Below, one piece after another: positions 44,085 to 57,348 of a stretch of 64,000 nt of DNA. Source of the DNA: Angiostrongylus vasorum (taxonomy: Eukaryota; Nematoda; Chromadorea; Rhabditida; Metastrongylidae); contig JADANN010000042.1 in NCBI GenBank assembly GCA_018806985.1, forward strand, positions 353,146-417,145, read 5' to 3'. The stretch's first letter is position 1; each line of letters opens with the position of its first letter. The position numbers were made by a program, and so were the translations under genes. Under the pieces are notes generated by a model. The model was not told the origin of the DNA, did not search any database, and saw nothing but the letters and a program-made list of their open reading frames with translations.

Positions 44085-44410
44085 CACAGCCTAGCAGGCA
44101 CGTATTCCTGGGTGCCGGATTGCGAAGTATAGCGGGAGAATTATCCTCTTAGGAAGGTCTCGCAAGCACAGAAAGGGTACGACCTCTCCATCCGAAAACC
44201 TAGCAAAGAGCAAACCAATACCAAAAGTCACCGCGGTCGTTGCATCAGGTTAGCCACAGGGTGCCTCAGAACTGCAACAGCCGGCTACCGCCTGTGGCAG
44301 TGACGCCTTAAGGAAAGGTTCGAATAAGCCGACCTCGGACTCCAGAGAACCACAATGGCTGAACCAGCACAACCTCACCCTCAGGACACCGCACAATCGG
44401 CGATACCGTC
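44085..44410 (-). repeat. R4 dispersed repeat, inverted
   Basis: Reverse-complement match to 38650-39035 (CACGTATTCCTGGGTG, GAACCACAATGGCTGAACC), shorter and more diverged. Confidence 0.65.
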
Positions 44411-44469
44411 TTCGTGGTCGGACGGTGAGACAATAGGTGAAAGCTATATAATCTCCGCTGACACCGAAT

Positions 44470-47095
44470 TGGGACGAACAAAAACTAACACGACCACAAC
44501 ACGCCAAGAAGACCACTTCTTGATCATGACACTCTACTTACAGCTACTGGTCCCATTAAATTCCATGTAATCACCCTATAAGAGAGGATTAATAGGGACA
44601 ACAACATAATTATACGACGGGATCCTTGCGATTCGAGTTGGGAAAATTTGCTTATGAAATGTCGGTGGTAGTGGCATCGTCGCAAACCCATCTCTTTACT
44701 TAAAGTTACCCGCTACGAGATCGTATCATATCACTTCGCCGTTCTTCATCTTTAACTTTCATGTGAAAGTAAAGTCAATTTCATCAACTACTGCTAACTA
44801 CCAACCTGTGCAGCCAATGCCAACGTACTAGACCCGTTCTACACCCAGTCTGAAAGAGTAATCTGCAACGGAAAGTTGTTCTATTAATCCGCTGTTGGAG
44901 ACATGAATGCCAGATAAGGAAATCCAATGAAAAAGGTTATAGGATAGGAAAATCCAAAATTGGAAGTCAATAAAGGAATGGAAACCGTCTTGTAAAAACT
45001 TCTGTCGCAGCACATGCTCTCCACGGAGATTGATCCCTCTGCAGAGAAAAAATCGCTGATAGACATAGGACCCATGCGTAGATCGATCATATTCTCACAA
45101 ACAGAAAATGGCTCTCCTTTAACATCTCAGTGATATCTGGATACTGTACTGAATCCGATCACGGCCTTCTTGCGAGGATTCGACTCAGCCATAAGCTGGG
45201 AAAAAAAACTGTCATTGTCCAAGAAAAACAAGTCATACATGACCAGATATTCTTAGTGCGATCCTCTCTTCATGTAAATGGTAGACAAGGGAATATCCGA
45301 CCAAAGACTACAAGCTACTTGTGAAAGAACTTAAAACTTGTGCCGAACTCGCCTCACTCGCTCAAATAATAAATTTAGAACGCATTTTCCTTACCAGTTA
45401 GGAGTTGCTCGAAAAGAAAAGGACGCTGAACCTTCATCCTATTGCAACACACTCATCACGCCTGATAATAAATGTCCGCTCTAGAAGATCTTTTGAAGAA
45501 GGATTGATATCGGCAGAGGCAGAGAAAAATTTTTTGGAAGCAGCTCAAAAACTAGCCAGTCTGAAGAAGTACCGCCGGGAACTCAGTGACGATAACGTTC
45601 CGCTATCTGCTCTTATAAACGAAGATGTGACCATCACTACATTCTGCTATGATATATAATTAGTAACGTTTTATACTAATCTCTTATCCTTCAAAACAAA
45701 GCCTCGGACCTTGAAATCGACACTGGTGAAAAGGCTAACGGAATTCCTCTCTAAAGTTTGAGTTGCGACAAAAGCATCGAGAAAGACGCAGGTTTCAAGA
45801 CCCGATAACATCACCGCTTGCTATCCTGGAGCTGTGAGACACAGATTCTATACATTCTCTTGTACGCACCACATCGAAACCGTGTCACGCCTAATACAAA
45901 TCTGTCCGGAGTACCAACTGCTCCTCGTCCCTAACCTTTGTCGACTGCGACAAAGCATTTGACAGCGTCAAAGCGAATGCAATAATCCCATCAGTGCCCA
46001 ACGAACATGGAGTGAACCCATCCTATACATGAACACTAGCTGACCGCTTTGATTTCAGATCTGCAGCACAGATATGCTGTTATTCATCGACCCCTTGAGG
46101 GGGAGGAGAAGTTCGACAAGGCGACAAAATGTCCCCCAAAGCTGTTCACTGCCACATAGCAGTAAATAGTGAAGTAACCCGATGAGGACAAAAAGTACAT
46201 CGGCACTAATGGAAAATTCCAATCAAATCTTCAATTCACTGACGATGCCGTCCTTTCAAGAAGTACTAACGAAGCAGAGAAACTGCTAAATAAGCTTAAG
46301 GAAGCGAGAAAAAGATTCGACTACGCATAAATAAGAAGACCTAGTTCACGAAGAACTAACTCGTGGTGCGGAAGGTAAACAAAGGGAAATAAATGGCTTT
46401 CTGACTAAAGAGACCACCTCGAACATGTTCCTTGTACGTTCAATGAACAAGGAAAACAATATAAAGGAGAAATCAAACTTCGACGGCAGCATGGTCCGCA
46501 TCTGGCCTCTCAAAAAAGCCATCGACTGATTGACACACTCAAAACTCAGCATTAACCTTTTCAACTTGACAGTCCACCCGCAGCTCTATTATGGAGCAGA
46601 GAAGAGGGCCTATACTACAACCACGTTAAAAAAATCTGCTCGTCACCTAAAGAGCGCTTGAATGATATCTTCCGAAATTTAACTGGTATTCACAACGCCT
46701 AGCCGGAATGCGCAGCTCACATCTTCAAAACCTACCCCATCTTTGGGATCCAGAAGCATATACAACGATGGCGAAACATAGATCGCTCCGGTCACATAGT
46801 CAGAAGAACAGATGACAGGTAGACGAAAAGAACAGTGGGATGGACTTCACGAGAACGCAAGCGTCCTCATGGACGACCACCCAAACGATAGAGCGGACAT
46901 ATTCGTGGCTAAAGTTAACTTTCTCCACCTACATATGGGAAAGATTTCATGATTACAGAATCCTCGCGGACGTCACTACCATGTTTGGAACAGAAAACCA
47001 CCATGGATGATGATTCTGCGAGAAGGAAACAGTTGAAAAATGTGCTGGAATCCGTGCTACCGGTGAGGACGGGGCATCCAGGTGTTCTAGTAAGT
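44470..47095 (+). mobile_element. RTE family 1, copy 4 (near full length, heavily decayed)
   Basis: Endonuclease traces appear from about 44470 (NVGGSGIVV; GDMNAR near 44900), the linker at 45405-45659 and RT at 45660-46320 with a catalytic box FTDD (46235-46246). The C-terminal part follows to about 46900. The tail near 46985-47065 includes GAAGGAAACAGTTG and GTGCTGGAATCCGTGC. Confidence 0.8.
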
Positions 47096-47239
47096 AGTTA
47101 ATGGTAATTGATGTTTTGAAAAGGGTCTTCCGGAAAAAAAATCCAGAGAAAGCATTTTTCCAAATGAGCCTAAAAGTCATGTAAGAAGTATACAACTGAG
47201 TATAAACAAGATAAAATAAAAAAAGACAAAGCGTTCGGT

Positions 47240-47500
47240 TGTTCCTGAGGGATGCATCGTGCATTCGGCTTCATCAACCACAGTAGATTTGGTTAAATTC
47301 GTTGGTGCCCTATACAATAATTTATGGTGGCCAACAGATCTACCAGGTTAGTGCTGCTATACTCTCAGATAAGCTTGATATCAATTTGTCAACTCCAGAA
47401 CGTTGGAACACATGGCAAGTATGGGATGCAGCACCGAACCCGAAATCAATCCAAAGCGTGTTATAGGGCCTATACAACCACTGCGCTACACGCGCCCTTA
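47240..47500 (-). repeat. S1 SINE copy
   Basis: The head at the right end (GGGCGCGTGTAGCGCAGTGG on the minus strand) and the tail at the left (GCATTCGGCTTCATCAACC on the plus strand). It lies within 30 bp of the BTB gene stop codon, so it probably contributes to that 3' untranslated region. Confidence 0.7.
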
Positions 47501-47526
47501 TCTTAGACAAGATAAGTGAAAACGGA

Positions 47527-50500
47527 CTACCGTTCTATAGACGTTGAGCGCTCTTGATTCGGATCTCCAGAGAACTGTACACCAGCTGAAGCCGATCGCT
47601 TATAGCTGCGATTGTGACTGGAGAACTGCGGTGGCGCTGCTTTAGGTTGGTGTATTTCTACGAATAAGCCGGCTGAAAGGAGATCCTGATGTGATCTGCG
47701 ACTATTATGCAACTTGTGATTAATATCTGACAGTGAACAACTCACCTTCTTCAATCCTCGCTTGTTGATGTTTAGACAACAAATGCCACGCCTCAGATTT
47801 CACCACTGATGCAGCATAGTGTAGTAAATGCTTGTCGATTAGTTCATAGATCCGACGCACCAACAGGCAGAATCTCTTAAAACACTTAACATTCCATTTA
47901 AAAGATGCAGTATGGAAATTTTTAGAAAAAAAGAAGAATTAAAATAAGAAAATAGCAAAAACACCAACCGGCCCGTATTCATCGACAGGAATCTTGAGAA
48001 CATGACTCGGAGACGACGGTTCGGTATGAATTTGTTGTAACAAGTTGTCCAAACCTTTAAATGCCTTGATAGCTACATCTGCTGTGAGGTAGTGCACAAC
48101 TGATGGAAGCAGTCCTTCCAAAACACCAAGATTGAGTGCTAGGCCCTAAATTGATTCACCAAGTTACAGTGCTCTGAAGAATGGTGTCGTCAGTGAACTG
48201 ATTTTCAAAACCACTGAGCAAAAATTTTAACGATAAGGTTATATGAAGTTCCTAGTACCCATCTGTCCGCCACTGATCGTTCACGCTTTGAGAGTTAACC
48301 TATTTTGTATTGTCAGCCAGAAAACAGAACCTTACCTACCAGATAGCGCCTGACGCGCATTAACTGCAATTCAAACATGTGCGAAAATGATTGCTCTTTT
48401 CAACTTCAACACACAGCGTTCGATGTTCAAATTTGTGTGGCTGCCACTATCCATCCATTACATATGATAACCAAGATTTATCAGGACAAATGTGATGTAA
48501 TAATCATAATCAATCACTCAAACCACTGGCCAGCGAAATCAATCAAAAAAGACGTTTTTGTAAATTATGAAGAGTGGCGAACAGTTTTTCACCAGCCACA
48601 ACTGACGTAATATCTACATTGGACAAGCTAACCAGTAAAAAACGCGCTGCAAAAAAAGTCCCTTCTAGAAGAAACCATCGAAAAGAAATTCATTGGATGA
48701 AATGGACCTTGTCCACTTTGCCACCACTCATGCATAGCATAAAAGGAACTTTGGGCGTTATGTGTTAGATAGCATATCGCATCTCAGACTGAGTTTCATT
48801 AATTGAATTTAAAATCATTAGAAGTTACAGGTCTATCACTCCAAGATGAAAGTTCTCACTCCGCAACAATTAAATTCTGATCTTGGAGCCCTCGAAATCT
48901 ATCGTTTTTTTCGTCGAGGTTCGTAGAAGTGAATAAACAAATGCAATTCCATCCAAGAAAACACGATCGTATCCTTGAATGCATTATTAATGATTGAGGT
49001 TACTATGGCTTTCGTCAGAATCTTTAAACAATTTAAACACTTGTGGAAATTAACAACAATTTTAATTTCATACTTTTCTTATAGTCATGTAGATTTATCA
49101 AGTTCTCAACTCCTCAAGCACTTTAATAGATGAAAAATTACCGTTAACTATCGAAAAACCAGCACATTTCTTCATGAGATATTACCACCATTTGCAGTTT
49201 TGATTACCTTTCCATGCTGTTGAAACGACTGGCTGGTGACGACCAAATGGAATGAATGAATGAGGAACTGCATAGCGACTTCAAATACATCGTCAACCAT
49301 GAGCAGAACGGCCAAAGAGGATTCCGACTTCGATCGTGGAAGAGCAATCTCAAAGAAGGCCGTTCACATAAAATATTACCTTGTTCATCAACAACTGGTA
49401 GGTGCAAAGGCACTATTGGATTCGGATGAAGAATTTTAATGCAAAGATTCAAACCATACGAACAATAAACGAATAATATGCAGACAAACAATGAACAGTT
49501 CGGTGTAGGGAATTCAATACATACATTCCTTGAAAAAAAACAATGCTGTGTTTCCCAATAACTATGTGTGACATCTAAGGAAATGTTATGTTTCTATATA
49601 TAGCTACGTTTGGAGAATCCGGGAAAATAAAGAGCGGATCAGAGTTATTCAGTTGCTAGATTTTGGGAACCTTGAGGTTGGGATATTGCAAATGCAATCT
49701 CAAATGCCAAGAACGTCCTGATCTACTGAAAAAAGATAGACGACAAGACAACGACTAGTGTTGATAAAGTTATCCATCACGAATGAAATTGAAAATTGGG
49801 TTTTTTATCGTTGGGCTTAGAAGAGTATCTCACCCAATAAGGAACTTAACACTATGACCTCTTACTGCTCAAAAAAGAAGGCGAAATCAGTTTAAATATT
49901 AGCCATTATGAAATAAAGCAACATATTAGTAACCACGTTCAAGTTCTGCAAGAACGCAATAAGGTTGTGTAAATGAAAGTTTGATCATAGGAAATGAATG
50001 TGGAGCACGTCACATTAAAGTCTGATGTTTTTCGTGTTAGTCGAATGAGAGAAATTGAAAGAGTTGTTCAGGCCCATATCATGAGATAATAGTGATTTTA
50101 CTGATGCTCAAGTGTCACTCGCTGAAATTCGACTACAAATGATGCAGATGACCACAAAATTCACTCCTACGGCTAATAACTGCCACAGTAAGCTGACAGC
50201 TAAGAAAAATTCCTCTCACTTCATCAGCGCAGTCATACGGAGGATGTAAACTATCTATTGTAGTATTATGCTGCTACATCTCTCAATTACAACAATAAAT
50301 GAAAAGACCCAAATGATTTATATTCCATGCGCATGAATAGCCATTTGAGAAGTTGTAATCGCCTCAGTATGTGGTCATCATTTATACCACTTACACCTAA
50401 TTTCCAAATCTTTCAACTGCTTATAAGGGTTTTAATTAAATATTAAAAAGTGCTCAGTTCGAAAGATGTTTTCAACTGTCCTGCGTCGCCCATAAAATAA

Positions 50501-53500
50501 TTGTGGCCAGTGACCTGTGAGCATCCTCCCGCCAAAAGTAATACAAATAAAGGGTATAGTGTGATGCCTTTCGCGTCCTTCGTAAGTTACTGAGTGTTGC
50601 TTTCACACGGCAGGTATGAATACAGGCTTAGCATGCCCCACATATTTATACACGGTAAGCGTGCAACCAGCAACACCTAACATGTTATTGAGAAGGTGAT
50701 GATGGCAGGATCCTCTCATTCAAGTTAAAAAGGAAATCTAGACCCGCGATGCAGCTGCGCACGGACGGACGAGTCATGGAATGTCAGAGGCGATGCATAC
50801 ATCATATACAATAGGAAGCTTTTTGACTCAATAGGCAGCCTTCTCACAGTCGATGAAGAACATGCAGCAACTCGCGTACTTTTTTTGGACAGTAACAATT
50901 TGCTTATTAGCACGACTCCTCAATACACATTGCATAGATCTTTGAACAATTTCCACCCTGGTGGTATTTGCAAGGTAGTTTTCTCTAGACGGGTGTTTTG
51001 ACGCCTTGTTTTGAATTCTGATTTCTTTAATAACTAGATTTCTACCGATATGATCTACTTCTTAAAATATGTGGACTCAAGTGAAAAAGCCGACACTGAA
51101 AGCAAAAGTGCCGGATCCGATCGCTTACCTGTAATCGCTCACATCCGAGTATTGTGTCAATCAGCGTTTCATCGTCCAGTTCCTGTATAACAGCCTCATA
51201 GCATTCCTTTTGCCATCTTTCATTAAGATGGCCGAATACGCGACCTTTCCAAATTCGAGCAAAATGTTTTGCTTGCCAAGCTAATGCCTAAACGTTTTCT
51301 TATGAACAACATTAACTTAGCATATGCCACTGATCCGAACACTGAATAACTACAAATGTGATTGTGTTTTATATTCGACAGACAAGTAGGTATAAATCGA
51401 CGAACAGCGAAGTGAGGGCATCGCGAGAATCGCAGACTTGAAACCATAACTGGACTTGATATCCATGATTATGTTTGTGGCATATGCACTACTCTCCATG
51501 CGAATTGCTCTGCCAAAGCATTCGAATTTTGCGGTATACTGAGTGGAATAGTACAGTAACAATGACTTGTAGCAGATGAAAGGCGTAACAATTTGTTGAA
51601 CCTATCTATGGATCATCGTTGAAACCAACAACTACATACTGAACTAGTGCTCATATTCGCATCGTCGACAAAAAAAAATCGTATCTTTCCAAGGAGGAAA
51701 TCATTGTCTTCATGGACATTGAGTGGAAAGGACCTGGAGTATGAAGAACGGCCTAAACCTATCAAATGAATTTCTTCACGAGAAAGATTTGTGACTCCTA
51801 TGAAGACAAACAAGACTGATGGCTTCTTTCAGACCCACTTACTGTGCCCCATGCAAGGTTGCCAGAACAACGCCGTAACCTCATCTGTCAATAATAGAAC
51901 ACTGACATCTCTGTTCAATCGCATGCCCACCCCTACTCGTTGTGCATCGTTAGATTTCCAAAGCCAACAACTTTAACAGATCCGTACTATCAACTGTTAC
52001 GAAAAGGTTGAAATAAAAATAAAAACACAATACGTAAGAGATATGTATCGAATAGAAAGAATGAGTTTTTTCTCAAACTCTATGAAAAACCTCTTTGTAA
52101 AGCGATTTCAGACATCGTATAGATCCCAGCTGCGGTAGAATGTCGAATACGGCTGACACGCATGAAGCACATGGCTTGAAAGGAATATATTTTCAAATAG
52201 CGCAATCATATTTTGCTTTAGTCCTAACTTTACATAAAAGATATTACAATGAAAAAGTCTAATCACGTACTCGATGAAACCAATGACATCGTGTAGCCTT
52301 CAAATGAAGAATCACAACGTCAGCGAGATCCTTATGATTGAGGTGCGTTGCAAGAGCAATGACTTCCCATACATCAACCTGAAAGAAAAAAAACCGAAAT
52401 AAACATTTGAATAGCAATACTACCCCAGACAATTACCTAAAGCTTTGCCTTCAATCAATACTCAGTTAAGTTTGCCCAAGCACAAAATCTGGGAACAGTG
52501 GATAACGTAGCGGTTGTGATGCCGTTTAATACGCGCAAGATCCAGGATCGACCTTGCCAAATCAACCACCGCTCTCTTCCCTCAGGAGCGGGATATTGAT
52601 ACCACACGTGTGTGCGAACAACTCGTTCCTTCCAAACGACAAGTGCTGGCGACTTCCTTTTATGAAGATCTGCGAAGCTTCCTACAGGCTATCCCAGAAT
52701 TCTAAAGAGAATTTATTCAACCAGCATTCGACGACATACTGATCAAAACTCCTCATGCAGCAGCCGAACCCGCACGCAAAAATCCGGGAAGTTTCGTGGA
52801 TTGTAGATACGAGGGAATGAATAGGATGCAAGAAGTGCTTGGATTCGCAAAACGAGTGATGCAGGGTCATATAAAATTTTTGAAAAAAGTAACAAAATTC
52901 ATGGCACAACTATTTGCGAGAAAATTCTTGAACGTAAATCAGAAGAGGTGGAAGTAGGCTCTCGGGCAGAGGTATGTACAAATGAGCAAAACTAACCTCA
53001 TCAGGAATTGAAGTTAGGCCACCGTAAAGAAATGTGAGAAGGAAGTGGATCGCATTTCGTGAATATCTAATAAGAATAATATAAAAGGAAAAAAACGACA
53101 GGGACTGATGAGAAAGGAATTACCAAAATAATCACCCTTTCATTTCTACTCGTTTCGATTTCTGAAGTTGCTGCCGGAAGAAAGGACAAGTTGCAGAAAG
53201 TATACATCTAAAATGCTGGAGTTCGGATGTTACAGCCCGGAAAAAAAATGAACAAAAAGATAAAAAAATGAGTCGACGAGTCTTTTAAAAACGAAAACTT
53301 GTGAATACCAAGCGGAAAACGACGTACTTCAAGCTCTACTCTATGTTATTCCATTTTTCGAAAGAAAAAAAATCATATTGACATTATTTCTCGATTGATG
53401 GAGCATTCTTTGCAGTATAGAAAGCTGTCATAGTTACGAAATCATTTTTTGCCCATTCCTGAATTGTTTTCGGATTTATTCTTATCGTAAACAGAATGTG

Positions 53501-56500
53501 TTCGAATGTGTCCGTATATTACGACTTTTTTAAAATATTTTTGTACTACCCATCCTCACGTCTACTGCGCGGAACCCAGCAAGCAGTTCCTGTTTTTGAT
53601 TCGCTTCCTCACATCCATCATCCACAAAAATCTTCGCACTCTTTCCATGTCGATTTGGTTGCTGCTTGAGTACTGTGGTTTTCTTCATATCAGCTGATGC
53701 TGGTCGAACAGATTCTCCCTAGAGTTCCACGATAGCCGTACTAGAGAGTTCTCAATTATTTGAAGGACGTGCTACTCCCAGACAAGTCTGGTGTCAATTC
53801 TCCGGCTCCAGGTTTATGAGAGGCATGGTGAGCTCGGAACTGGGTCGAACCATTACCGTGCTCAGCTTCACTACTACTGCTCTACCCGTTCCTCTTTTGT
53901 TTATTATTTCCCGAAATTATGAATGCTCACTAACATCAAGAACATTGCGGGAAACTCCAAAAACAAGTTAGAGAAAATAATGATATAGAAACAAAATATT
54001 GCCACTTATTTCTTTCAGTTCCCATGTAGAAGGGCGGCTTCACTAGATGAAATCTCGTGATCACCGAATTTCCAATGCAATAAATGCAATAGTGTAACAA
54101 TTTCATACCTTATAGTTTAAACGACCACCAAATTAAATCATAATAATTTTATAAAATATTTCTCAATAGATGTGATCATACACAATAAATTTTTGAGAGT
54201 CACGCATACTTGTGTGCATGTAAATCACCGCTTTCTGTTCGAATAACGACATCAGTGTCTTGGTTGCTGAGGTACATTTGCATCAGGTCTAAGGCAAGTC
54301 GACTGCATGGTACACGATCCGACTGAACTATTTGCGCTGAAATAATAGTCGCCTTATTGGGAACCCACAAAAACCTTGTTTAAAACTTTAACTAGTCAAC
54401 CAAAAAAAGCATAGATTGAACAAGAAACAATTGTCCATAATTTTTTCCTTGTTCACCTAGCCGAATGGTGAAATCTGGTCTGGATGAAATCCGCTTGCAC
54501 GAGCTGACTGGTGAGAAAACTCGGGATTTCCTCTATTACAAAGAAAAAGCGTTAAAAATTCAATAATCGCACAAAAAACAATGGATAATTGGGGAGCGAA
54601 GCAAAAAAAACTTCTAGAAAATTAATGAGGTTAGGAACAGTTCTAGGTAATCCGCATGAACAGCATGAAGTAACAAACCTGGGAGGTGACCAAAATTTCT
54701 GATATGGTAAGAAGAAAATAGTGAATAGGCCAAACAAGATTGGTTTCTCTTTGATCCTGATCATGACAATAAAAATTTTTGTAAGTCGATTTCACCATAA
54801 AGAGATGACGAAGAAATCTTGATTTCACACTCCGAACAGCATCATGAAATGCTTTTCCAAGTCAAAACTAACCTTCAGATGGCGTCATATCGATGCTATT
54901 CAATGACGTTAACGATGTCATTGACAATCGTTTTGTCATGATTACTCGTCCACCACGAGGTATACCTGCGACCACTGTTCTAGCCAGGTCATCGTCCTCC
55001 AACCCGATGAACATTGGAAAAATCTGCTTTGGTCCTGAGATGCAAAAATTGCTTGTTTATTCACACATTCAACCGTACTTTGGTTTTCATATTTAGTATA
55101 TAATCTTTTAGTAGCAAATCTCACACTCACATTGGTTAAAAGAAGCAATTTAAATGGCATATATCAATAAATCTACTCGAAATAAGGTCAGTGATTTTTA
55201 AAAAAGCAACGCATCCACACTAACGTTCACGTGATCGCTTTCGTTCCATAAACTCTTTTTGAATGTCTCTTGGTTCGTCTTGATTGAGGCGAATGAACTT
55301 GCTCATCGAGACTAAATAATTGACTTATGGACGAGAACATTCGGTTAATGATATCATATTTGAGTTCTTTACGATCTGAAGAAAAAACTGCGCTTAATGT
55401 TTTTTTCTGTTAGTTTAGGAGTAACATTATATATCACGCACCTTCTCTACTATGCCGTCGTTCTATACGCGCATTTTCGTCTTCTTCGGCTATATCAGTG
55501 ACCTCACTCCTTCCACCAAGAGAATAGGCTGAGCTTGTCATCGGTGAGCCGGTCGCCAGGTCTCTGAAAGACGTCATCACTGGAGCCGACGACGTCATCA
55601 GTTCTGAAGACGTCGTAATTCCGGGCGATACTTGATGATAGGCCGTCGACGATGGTGTTGTAAGTGCCGAAGTTGAATATGAAGGCGTAGATGATGCCAT
55701 TAGTCGACGAGGAGAAGGTGGATTACTCTAAAACTTTGATAGACTTTAAAGTTTGCAAGCAGATAAAACGAATTCCAACACGAAAGCTCACTCCGGACGC
55801 GAGGAAATCACAGAGGGGTGGTTGTCCGAAGGTTGGAGTCTCTTCTTCAAACGATCTGAATATACGAATCAGAAATGATCATATTTCGAGAACATCTACA
55901 TAAAATAAACAGAATTCGGTTCCCACGTCTGATGTTTCCACCTTTACACATATATTTTCGCAAGCCTCATTTCACATGTAGCGATATTTGCACGGTTTTG
56001 CACACTGTTAATCAAATGAACACAATAATAAATAGCCGAGCTAAAATCACAGTGGTCAAACCTATCATCCACCCCTCTCTGGTGAAAATTCAACTCGTTT
56101 GTGGATTCATCCATTACAGGCGATCGGTTAGACACACAAGATGATTTGCCTAAACGGGACCAGAAATTATAGTAAAAAAATGTCCTCAATTTGTATAGAG
56201 TGGTTTATTATCATTTTGATAGCATAAGAACCCAGTGACTAGAGAAGCATAAAGTGCTTTTAGTAGTACTTGGTCAATCCATAGGAACACAAGTTTAAAT
56301 GAACAAACGAGGCAGACTGTACTCTTCAGAAAACTTTCACTAAACCACGTACTACAAGTGAGTAAAACGTTGTGAGTAGGAACCGAAAGAAAATTTTGAA
56401 CGATAGCTATAAAAAAAATAGATGTAAATACATTGGTAGTGTTCGTAACAAAGTGGTACCGACAAACCTACATTTATCTAGGATGCTTGAATTTTTTCTC

Positions 56501-57332
56501 TTTTCCATAATACAGGGACGGTTACCACAAACTAAACCTATCTCCATGATTGAAAAGGAGTTGGGGAATTTCTTGAAAATGTGGCAAATGATAAAGTTTG
56601 ACTCCATCTTTTTCAACACCTACCTTCAGTACTTGCAAAGACCTTGGGGACCTTTCTATGTATACGTCCACATCTAGTATTTATTTATTGTTTTGCATGA
56701 CCCGTCATATCATCTACTGTGAGGACTCCAGCACTTTTACGCCAGATTCGTTTTCCTTGCATCCATCATCACTGGATATCTTCTGACGTTTCGCGTTTGT
56801 TCTGTTGCTGCTTTATTATTGTCATCTTTTTTATGAATGTCGTAGAATGTCGGTCGAACCGATTCTCCTTGCGAACTTGGAGACACCTGGGCTAAGGTTT
56901 CCTAAGGGGGACTGAAGGGAGAGCGTTGGGGCAGAGATAAAACTAGTGCCTTGCTTCCTGACCGATGCCATCACTAACCACAGAGCAATCCCGTTTCATT
57001 AGTCTGTATCTATATGACAATAAAATTCAGAGGGAACGATCGAGTTGAAAGGAATAGCGAGTGAAAACTGCGATTAAGCCTATGACAATGTTCTATTGCA
57101 GAATTTTTAAAATTACGCAACTTTTGTCTTTGAAATTCATCGTGCAAACTCTAGCACTAAACTATTGTTATATGATATATGTCTTTGAAACTATTAGCTT
57201 TCAATGTTAATTTTTCTCATCCTAATGATTATAAGTGAGTTTACCCAAGATCAACATCGCAACTAGACTTTCCTTGACTTCGTATTGAGTCACCTTTTTG
57301 TTGTCGAGTTTTGTCGCATCTATGCTGATCAT
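47527..57332 (-). CDS. BTB/POZ domain protein, BTBD8-like, 17 exons, 683 aa
   Basis: Exons (5' to 3'): 57332-57245, 56673-56538, 56406-56353, 55725-55442, 55375-55313, 55034-54873, 54507-54457, 54336-54210, 53207-53136, 53066-52997, 52378-52271, 52174-52091, 51287-51129, 49348-49208, 48145-47969, 47875-47746, 47672-47527. Every phase joins and the total is 2052 bases (684 codons with stop). A BTB fold lies at about residues 300-390: [20 protein letters not shown], then [20 protein letters not shown] link follows, then a helical C-terminal region ([24 protein letters not shown]-like KSEAW). The N-terminal half is Ser/Thr/Pro-rich. BTB domains mediate dimerisation and often bind cullin-3. The BTBD8 likeness is from memory of its layout. 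Weak spots: acceptors at 55725 and 49348. Confidence 0.8.
48150..49200. other. BTB gene intron, no further gene seen
   Basis: Intron between the exons at 49348-49208 and 48145-47969; no repeat family recognised. Confidence 0.4.
49350..51125. other. BTB gene intron, possible faint RTE trace
   Basis: About 1.8 kb. The minus strand near 50915-50730 loosely resembles the RT palm start of RTE family 1 ([11 protein letters not shown]) but is too decayed to call. Confidence 0.25.
52497..52860 (+). repeat. S2 SINE copy
   Basis: The head GTAGCGGTTGTGATGCC is degraded. The body TTTATTCAACCAGCATTCGA and tail (TACGAGGGAATGAATAGGAT, GCAAGAAGTGCTTGG) match 35718-36045. Inserted in a BTB gene intron. Confidence 0.65.
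53585..53893 (-). repeat. S2 SINE copy, minus orientation
   Basis: Head at the right (B-box-like GGTTCGACCC region near 53850) and tail at the left (GTGGATGATGGATGTGAGG on the minus strand). In a BTB gene intron. Confidence 0.6.
56730..56995 (-). repeat. S2 SINE copy, minus orientation
   Basis: Shares GAATCGGTTCGACCGACATT (minus) with the S2 body and ends in a GATGGATGCAAGG-type tail. In BTB gene intron 1. Confidence 0.55.
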
Positions 57333-57348
57333 GATTCAAAAGTCATCT
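57330..57348 (-). promoter_or_regulatory. Start codon and possible spliced-leader acceptor of the BTB gene
   Basis: CCATTTAACAG ends at 57347; ATG at 57332-57330 opens the frame [13 protein letters not shown], with an in-frame TGA six bases before it. The short gap fits trans-splicing. Alternatively the exon begins at an internal AG (57325) and earlier exons exist. Confidence 0.4.

Noticed and set aside
51791..51976. Candidate BTB gene exon near 51880-51840 with a good GTAAGT donor
   Set aside because: Its peptide did not fit the conserved link; the exon at 52174-52091 ([13 protein letters not shown]) fits in phase and content.
56073..56149. Possible BTB gene exon after a CGTTTAG acceptor
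   Set aside because: Its start phase does not fit the preceding exon (56406-56353), which joins directly to 55725 in phase.
56538..56673. SH2-domain end suggested by [15 protein letters not shown]
   Set aside because: The preceding exon (57332-57245) lacks the SH2 FLVR core, and the chain reads as the N-terminus of the BTB protein, so the likeness is superficial.
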